From contig WAML01000074.1 of assembly GCA_015522345.1 (NCBI GenBank), positions 1 through 10,389 on the forward strand: DNA of 10,389 bases. The letters run 5' to 3'. The stretch comes from Desulfurococcales archaeon (lineage in GTDB: Archaea > Thermoproteota > Thermoprotei_A > Sulfolobales > Desulfurococcaceae). The notes beneath the pieces were generated by a model. The model searched no databases and was not told where the DNA came from. It was given only the letters and a program-made list of their open reading frames with translations. How positions within the stretch are numbered: the stretch's first letter is position 1; the number at the start of each line of letters is the position of its first letter. The position numbers and the translations under genes are program-made. Shown here piece by piece: positions 5,853 to 10,389 of the stretch.

Positions 5853-6989
5853 ATGCGTGCATCATTGTTGCTCCTAGCTCTCCTTGTAGTGGGACTCTTT
5901 ACACCAGTAGCTTTATCTGCTATAACAGTTGTAGCTGCTGGCGAAAAACCAGTAGTAGCAGTAGATCTAGCACACGGTGAAAGCGATAAATACCTAGACT
6001 ATATCATGGGTAATATTACATTTGTTGAATGGAAGGTATTGAAGGATAAGATTACAAGTGATGCACTTGCAGATGTAGATGTATTGATAATTGGTCAACC
6101 TACAGTAGGATTTGATGCAGAAGAAATCCAGGCTATAATTGACTGGTTAAGCCAAGGAAATAAAGCTATATGGGTTGCATCAGACAGCGACTATGGAGGT
6201 GGACCTACGAGTCAGCAAGCAGCCAATGATTTACTAGAAGCTATTGGCTCAAGGCTTAGGATAGAAACTGGAGCAGTCTATGATGATGTATTCAATTGTC
6301 AGAGATTCTATAGAGTACTAGGAACAGTAAGACCTGATCTAGTCTGGGAGCTTAGGACATACATTATATCTGATGGCGTAATCAAGCCAGTCCTATTCCA
6401 CGGACCTAGTGTAGTTATATGGGTTGACGACGAAGGCAATCCACATGACCCAGTCACAGAAGTGTTCCCGGGACTTATACGTATAGTATGGACGAGCCCC
6501 TTGGCCTATATAGCCGACAACAATCCACCAGCACTAATGCTATACGATCCATTAGTTGATAGATCTAGATCCTTTGTAATGCTTGCGGCTGAATACCAGC
6601 CAGACTTAAACAACATAATAATAGCTAGTGGAGAATCACCATACGGCGACTACGAACCAACATGGGCATCAGAATACTATGGTGTAGAACTAGACGGTCC
6701 AACGTTTGTAACAAACATGATTAAGTGGATTGTAACCTTAATTACTGAAGGACCTGAGAAACCAGCTCCAGAGACAGTAACAGTAACACAGGTTAAGACG
6801 CAGAAAGTTACTGAAACAGCAACCGTTGAAAAAACTGTTGTAACAACATCTATACAAGAGAAAACAGTAGTTTCAACATCACCTACGACAATAACAGAGA
6901 CTGTAACAGACTGGACAATGGTCGGTATAGTAGGAATAATATTACTAATAATAGGTTTACTAATAGGCTTCTTAGCAAAGAAGAAGTAA
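5853..6989 (+). CDS. Membrane-anchored extracellular protein, possible GldG/DUF4350-like domain
   Basis: The 378 residues divide into a signal peptide (about 1-22, cleavage near ALSA), an extracellular domain (about 32-298), a Thr/Val/Glu/Lys stalk (about 303-352) in which EKTVV occurs twice ten residues apart, a transmembrane helix (about 355-374) and a KKK end. The domain opens with a strand and HGE (VVAVDLAHGES, 34-44), then a second strand with VDVLIIGQP (75-83), DAEEIQAIIDWLSQGNKAIW (88-107), DSDYGGG (111-117), and later a GESPYGDYE segment (260-268) and a TNMIKWI end (287-293). This order resembles Rossmann-like, glutamine-amidotransferase-like domains of the GldG/IFT52 or DUF4350 type, which lack a catalytic cysteine; the only cysteine here is C149. 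Such proteins are usually ligand- or polymer-binding parts, but no function can be assigned. It is divergent from the importer across 242 bases, so shared regulation is possible. Gene certain, fold tentative. Confidence 0.85.
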   Translation: MRASLLLLALLVVGLFTPVALSAITVVAAGEKPVVAVDLAHGESDKYLDYIMGNITFVEWKVLKDKITSDALADVDVLIIGQPTVGFDAEEIQAIIDWLSQGNKAIWVASDSDYGGGPTSQQAANDLLEAIGSRLRIETGAVYDDVFNCQRFYRVLGTVRPDLVWELRTYIISDGVIKPVLFHGPSVVIWVDDEGNPHDPVTEVFPGLIRIVWTSPLAYIADNNPPALMLYDPLVDRSRSFVMLAAEYQPDLNNIIIASGESPYGDYEPTWASEYYGVELDGPTFVTNMIKWIVTLITEGPEKPAPETVTVTQVKTQKVTETATVEKTVVTTSIQEKTVVSTSPTTITETVTDWTMVGIVGIILLIIGLLIGFLAKKK

Positions 6990-7025
6990 TTGTCTTAACT
7001 AAATAAGTTAATTAAATATAAAATC

Positions 7026-7031
7026 TTTTTT
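7026..7031 (+). terminator. T-tract terminator after the 378-residue surface protein
   Basis: Six T residues occur 37 bases after the TAA stop at 6987-6989, in an AT-rich intergenic region of 141 bases; this suggests the next gene has its own promoter. Confidence 0.45.
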
Positions 7032-7044
7032 ACAAAATCTAAAA

Positions 7045-7056
7045 GTTATTGATAAC
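7045..7056. repeat. Small dyad GTTAT-TG-ATAAC upstream of hxlB
   Basis: Five-base arms around a two-base centre, 75-86 bases before the hxlB start. It might be an operator upstream of the promoter; arms this short are common by chance in AT-rich DNA. Confidence 0.2.
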
Positions 7057-7091
7057 CGAATAATTTACTCAATAAATGATAGTTTTATTAG

Positions 7092-7098
7092 TTATAAA
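7092..7098 (+). promoter_or_regulatory. Possible TATA box of hxlB
   Basis: TTATAAA is a good archaeal TATA match. It predicts transcription starting near 7121, only about 10 bases before the TTG start. This makes either a very short leader, or use of the later ATG at 7158, worth considering. Confidence 0.3.
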
Positions 7099-7130
7099 CA
7101 GCATTTTTAGGACTAACTGGTGCAGGAAAT

Positions 7131-7739
7131 TTGGTTACAGGATTTATAAGAGATGCTATGATCGAGATTGTCGAGTTTGTAAAGAAATCAATAGATATTA
7201 TTAACGATGATCAAGTAGAACAAATGATCGATGTACTTATAGATGCGTATAAGAGAGGAGCTCGAATCCTTGTTATGGGGGCTGGTAGGAGTGGTTTAGT
7301 AGGAAGAGCTTTTGCAATGAGGCTACTACACCTTGGATACCAAGTAGCTGTTCTAGGCGAGACTATAGTGCCTCGTATAAAAGAGAAAGACATAGTAGTA
7401 GCGATATCGGGTTCCGGAAGAACTAAATTAATAGTTACAGCAGCTGAAGCAGCCAAAAGTGTTGGAGCATATGTAATAGCTATAACTAGTTATCCCAATA
7501 GTCCTTTAGCACAATTAGCAGACGCCTTTGTTATTGTACCTGGACGTACAAAGATAGCTAAAGAAGAAGACTATTACACAAGACAAATACTGGGCATTCA
7601 CGAGCCATTAGCTCCTCTAGGTACTTTATTTGAAGATACAGTAATGATATTCTTAGATGGGGTTATAGTAGAGCTCATGAAGAGACTAGGTAAGACGGAA
7701 GAAGACCTCAGAGACGTACATGCAAATATAGAATTATAG
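7131..7739 (+). CDS. hxlB: 6-phospho-3-hexuloisomerase (SIS domain)
   Basis: This cytoplasmic enzyme interconverts D-arabino-hex-3-ulose 6-phosphate and fructose 6-phosphate (EC 5.3.1.27). In archaea it works with 3-hexulose-6-phosphate synthase, running the ribulose-monophosphate pathway backwards to supply pentose phosphates where the usual pentose pathway is absent. The 202 residues match the family in length and motif order: MGAGRSGLVGRAFAMRLLHLG (49-69), GETIVP (76-81), the phosphosugar-binding SGSGRT (93-98), a GTLFEDTVMIFLD block with the conserved glutamate E168 (164-176), and a C-terminal HAN with H197. The start shown is TTG with GGTG (7119-7122) eight bases upstream. The first ATG, at 7158, would shorten the protein by nine residues and still fit the family. 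No synthase partner is in the window, and the enzyme is not fused to one as it is in some Thermococcales. Flanking T-tracts suggest a single-gene transcript. Confidence 0.92.
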   Translation: MVTGFIRDAMIEIVEFVKKSIDIINDDQVEQMIDVLIDAYKRGARILVMGAGRSGLVGRAFAMRLLHLGYQVAVLGETIVPRIKEKDIVVAISGSGRTKLIVTAAEAAKSVGAYVIAITSYPNSPLAQLADAFVIVPGRTKIAKEEDYYTRQILGIHEPLAPLGTLFEDTVMIFLDGVIVELMKRLGKTEEDLRDVHANIEL

Positions 7740-7755
7740 ATAAGATAAACAATAG

Positions 7756-7760
7756 TTTTT
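7756..7760 (+). terminator. T-tract after hxlB
   Basis: Five T residues followed by CCC, 17 bases after the hxlB stop; a weak terminator candidate. Confidence 0.3.
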
Positions 7761-7813
7761 CCCTGAACCATTCATTAAGTATTATAACAAATCTTAATAT
7801 CCCGCTATTCTCC

Positions 7814-7823
7814 AAATATACTT
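7814..7823 (+). promoter_or_regulatory. Possible TATA box of the polytopic membrane protein gene
   Basis: AAATATACTT centred near 7818 predicts initiation near 7844 and a leader of about 20 bases carrying the GGTGG site. A second AT-rich element (7834-7840) would give a leaderless transcript instead. Confidence 0.3.
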
Positions 7824-7839
7824 TAGTTCATACAATTTA

Positions 7840-7853
7840 TGTACTGTAGTACA
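7840..7853. promoter_or_regulatory. Dyad TGTACT-GT-AGTACA, candidate operator
   Basis: Six-base perfect arms around a two-base centre end two bases before the GGTGG ribosome binding site and overlap the predicted transcription start. A bound protein here would block expression of the following gene. Confidence 0.35.
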
Positions 7854-7864
7854 CGGTGGTTTAT

Positions 7865-9226
7865 ATGGTGAATATTGTAGATAGGCTCATCGATAGTATA
7901 GGAAACGCTGTATCTAAGATGATCGAGTACTTACCTAATGTTCTAGCATCAATAATTGTACTCATAGTCGGATACTTTATAGGTGATCTAGTTGGTAAAG
8001 CTGTTGAAAAACTTGTTGATAAATTCATTCAACGACCTCTAGAAAATACTAGGATAGGTAAATCACTTAAAGAATCAGGGATTGATTTTTCAAAATTATT
8101 TGGTGGTTTAACTAAGGCGTTCATAATAGTTATATCGATAGTTATTGCTATAAATTATCTAGAGCTTACCGGTCCCATAGGAACTCTAGTCTCTGATATA
8201 GCTTATTTCCTTCCAAGGCTTATAGGGGGTATTGCTGTATTAGCTATTGGTATTCCATTGGGAATACTTCTTTCAAAATTCTTTACAAGTCTCTTAGGAT
8301 TTGTATCTGAGAGGCATAAGTCTTTTGTAGCATTACTGGAGAGCATAGTTGTTTTAGCAATAACTGTTCTAGCTATAGCTATTGCTGTAAACTTGATATT
8401 CTACTATGATGCACTCCTTAACTATATAACACTTGCTGCTCCAGGATTCATTACTGCCTCAATAATCCTTATAGTAGCCTATATAATAGGAGATGCTATA
8501 GCTAGTATACTAGATAAGACCTTAGACAACATAGTTGATAAACCGCTTGGTAGGACAGAGTTTGGTAGAACATTTAAAGAACTTGGAATAGATTTATCTG
8601 CTCTACTAGCTGGATTAGTGAAAGCATTTATCATAGTAGTTGCTATAGTAGCTGCTGTAGAAGCTATGCAGTTGACTGGATACGCTGGAGCAACAATTCA
8701 CGAAATAGCCTTATTTCTACCAAAACTTATAGGAGCTATAACAATACTTACTCTAGGCCTTCTACTAGCTGTAGCACTAGCTAAGTACATAGGTAGTTTC
8801 TTGAAGAGAAGCTTTCCAGAGAATTATAGTGAGATTTCCTCTATAATAGAGAACTTTATACTACTAGGCCTTATATCAGTGATAATAACTATAGCGTTAA
8901 ACACTCTAGATCTCCAGGGCAGTCTAGTATATCCATTAATAGTTGGTGCTTTAGTGATAGCCATAGGAATATTTGTTGCAGGAACGGCTGTTAAGATCAT
9001 AGTTAGCGAGTACCCTGAGTTTAAAGATTTTGCGCCATACCTGCAATTCATAGTACTCCTAGTATTCCTAATCATAGGTTTAGGAGCTATATTCAGTCAA
9101 TTTAGTGAAGCAACAAGAGTTATAGAGACTATATCGTGGGGGATAGCAATAGCGTTTGCAGTAACTCTTGTACCCATACTCTTCTATCTAGCAAGAACAG
9201 GGTTCCGCTGGGCAAAGAAAGAGTAA
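7865..9226 (+). CDS. Polytopic membrane protein with two MscS-associated 'conserved TM helix' repeats, no MscS channel domain
   Basis: The 453-residue protein is mostly membrane helices, about ten or eleven by eye. Two halves repeat without gaps at a constant offset of 169 residues: about 22-143 and 191-312. Each has a PN/PG-led helix ending in IGD (39-41; 208-210), an amphipathic stretch leading to GID (72-74; 241-243), then KAFIIV (84-89; 253-258), an LTG turn (101-103; 270-272) and FLP-R/K-LIG (115-121; 284-290). This is the pattern of the 'conserved TM helix' family (PF05552) found beside or within MscS-like mechanosensitive channels. The cytoplasmic beta-domain of MscS is absent, so channel activity is not shown; an osmotic-stress or scaffold role is only a guess. 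Two more hairpins (about 326-380 and 391-441) follow. ATG 7865 is chosen because GGTGG (7855-7859) precedes it by five bases; the in-frame GTG at 7856 has no such site and overlaps it. Confidence 0.85.
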   Translation: MVNIVDRLIDSIGNAVSKMIEYLPNVLASIIVLIVGYFIGDLVGKAVEKLVDKFIQRPLENTRIGKSLKESGIDFSKLFGGLTKAFIIVISIVIAINYLELTGPIGTLVSDIAYFLPRLIGGIAVLAIGIPLGILLSKFFTSLLGFVSERHKSFVALLESIVVLAITVLAIAIAVNLIFYYDALLNYITLAAPGFITASIILIVAYIIGDAIASILDKTLDNIVDKPLGRTEFGRTFKELGIDLSALLAGLVKAFIIVVAIVAAVEAMQLTGYAGATIHEIALFLPKLIGAITILTLGLLLAVALAKYIGSFLKRSFPENYSEISSIIENFILLGLISVIITIALNTLDLQGSLVYPLIVGALVIAIGIFVAGTAVKIIVSEYPEFKDFAPYLQFIVLLVFLIIGLGAIFSQFSEATRVIETISWGIAIAFAVTLVPILFYLARTGFRWAKKE

Positions 9227-9277
9227 TAAAAATACTATAATAAGGTGCAATCTAGTATTATTCGATAGGAAGATGAC

Positions 9278-10389
9278 ATGATAAAGAAAGTTGTTATACT
9301 TGATGGATACACTGATGAACCTGCAGGACTAGGTGTGCCACCATACATTAATGTATATCCTAGACTAGTTGCTGGAGCTCTATGGAGCGTTAATAAAGAC
9401 ATTACTATAAAATACTATACAATAGATGAAGCTAGGAAAGCAATTAATAAATTCATAAATGAGTCTATAGAGAGCGACCTCATAGTATTTATTGCTGGAG
9501 CTGAAGTACCTGGAAAATACATTGGCGGAAAACCTATTACATATGATGAACTAGAACGAATAGCTATACTTTTAGAGAATAAGTTCAAAGTACTCATTGG
9601 ACCAGCTGCACGATTTGGATTTGGATTAGGAGGAGGCTCTATAGCGTATTCTATAAAGAAGTTAAAGAAATTATTTGATGTAATAGTTCCCGGCGATCCA
9701 GAGATCTTCTTTTATCAATTAGCATTAGATGGAGTAGAGAAAGCTAATCCATATGTAGTTAGAGAAGACTATAAACTAGCTAATAAGGCATTTTATTATG
9801 GCGCATTCATTGTTAAACAACATCCAAACTATAAATGGAATTTAATAGTAGAAATAGAGACCTATAGAGGATGTCCTCGCTACATTACAGGCGGCTGTAG
9901 CTTCTGTATAGAGCCTAGGTACGGGAGAGTAATTTATAGAGACGTAGAGGGTATAATTAAAGAAGTCTCTATACTTGATGAACTAGGTGTTAAACACTAT
10001 AGAGTAGGAAGACAACCAGACATACTAGCTTATCAAGGAATAGATACTGGTAAACTAGAGTTCCCTAAGCCAAATACTAATGCATTAGAAAAACTATTTA
10101 GAGGAATACGCTATGTAGCCAAAAACCTCAAGGTACTTCATATAGATAATGTGAATCCAGGGACAATAATACATAATAAAAAAGAATCTATGAAAGCACT
10201 CAAGATAATAATAAAGTACCATACACCTGGAGATGTAGCAGCTTTAGGAATAGAATCATTTGATGAAAAAGTAGTGAAGATGAATAATTTAAAAGTATAC
10301 CCCGATGAAGCTCTTGAAGCAATAAGAATAATAAATAAAGTAGGGTCTATGAGGGGATGGAATGGTCTTCCAGAGCTTTTACCGGGAAT
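9278..10389 (+). CDS. Radical SAM protein, COG1031-like (3' partial)
   Basis: The first 370 codons are present and the gene runs off the window; family members are roughly 550 residues or more, ending in helix-hairpin-helix motifs that would lie outside. The N-terminal part (VVILDGYTDEPAGLGVPPY, 5-23) and a region up to about 180 with FIAGAEVPGKYIGG (71-84) and GPAARFGFGLGGG (108-120) resemble the cobalamin-domain-like front ends of archaeal radical SAM proteins. The cluster site is YRGCPRYITGGCSFCIEPRYG (196-216, abbreviated key residues C199, C207, C210), a CX7CX2C arrangement rather than the common CX3CX2C. It is followed by an HYRVGRQPDI segment (240-249) and ALGIESFDE (322-330), both fitting the radical SAM barrel. 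Substrate is unknown; modification of an RNA or protein is an unproven possibility. ATG 9278 is the first start after an in-frame TAG at 9266. The ribosome binding site is weak (AGGA). The 51-base gap suggests it may be co-transcribed with the preceding gene. Confidence 0.85.
   Translation, partial: MIKKVVILDGYTDEPAGLGVPPYINVYPRLVAGALWSVNKDITIKYYTIDEARKAINKFINESIESDLIVFIAGAEVPGKYIGGKPITYDELERIAILLENKFKVLIGPAARFGFGLGGGSIAYSIKKLKKLFDVIVPGDPEIFFYQLALDGVEKANPYVVREDYKLANKAFYYGAFIVKQHPNYKWNLIVEIETYRGCPRYITGGCSFCIEPRYGRVIYRDVEGIIKEVSILDELGVKHYRVGRQPDILAYQGIDTGKLEFPKPNTNALEKLFRGIRYVAKNLKVLHIDNVNPGTIIHNKKESMKALKIIIKYHTPGDVAALGIESFDEKVVKMNNLKVYPDEALEAIRIINKVGSMRGWNGLPELLPG

Noticed and set aside
8824..9597. 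Minus-strand open frames at 8824-9075 and 9415-9597
   Set aside because: Both overlap well-supported plus-strand genes (TM-repeat protein and radical SAM protein) and have unlikely composition.

Overview
The window looks like part of a hyperthermophilic archaeal chromosome, most likely a crenarchaeote of the Desulfurococcales type. This is an inference from an AT-rich sequence, AGA/AGG arginine and ATA isoleucine codons, GTG/TTG starts with GGTGA-type ribosome binding sites, T-tract gene ends, and surface proteins carrying a signal peptide, a Thr/Pro- or Thr/Val-rich stalk and a C-terminal membrane anchor. No rRNA, tRNA, CRISPR array or transposase was seen. Gene density is high and no gene-free stretch reaches 300 bases.

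Left part (1-5610): the 3' end of a plus-strand gene for a C-terminally anchored surface protein enters at the edge and converges on a three-gene minus-strand ABC importer locus. Read in its own direction, this locus encodes a large anchored solute-binding protein (5610 to 3814), a fused two-domain permease with an unusual N-terminal membrane extension (3692 to 1458) and a MalK/FbpC-type ATPase with a TOBE domain (1404 to 337). The set resembles the AfuA-FbpB-FbpC (ferric ion) group of importers, but the substrate cannot be assigned. The binding-protein/permease junction holds T-tracts, a TATA-like box and an inverted repeat, so the two parts may be transcribed unequally.

The most striking observation is a perfect 64-base inverted repeat, 1-64 against 3923-3986. 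Both arms encode the Thr/Pro stalk of a surface protein in the same reading frame. They flank a 3.86-kb segment holding the tail of the binding protein plus the permease and ATPase genes. Recombination between the arms would invert this segment, exchange the membrane anchors in frame, and place the transporter genes behind the other surface-protein gene. Gene conversion or recent linker duplication would explain the same identity without inversion.

Right part (5853-10389, all plus strand): divergent from the importer is a 378-residue anchored extracellular protein with a possible GldG/DUF4350-like fold. It is followed by a stand-alone 6-phospho-3-hexuloisomerase (hxlB; the archaeal ribulose-monophosphate route to pentose phosphates), then a polytopic protein with two copies of the 'conserved TM helix' unit known from MscS-related channels but no MscS beta-domain, and finally the first 370 codons of a COG1031-like radical SAM protein with a CX7CX2C cluster motif. 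The importer locus and the surface protein at 5853 share a 242-base divergent promoter region and may be co-regulated. The other genes look like independent or loosely linked units.
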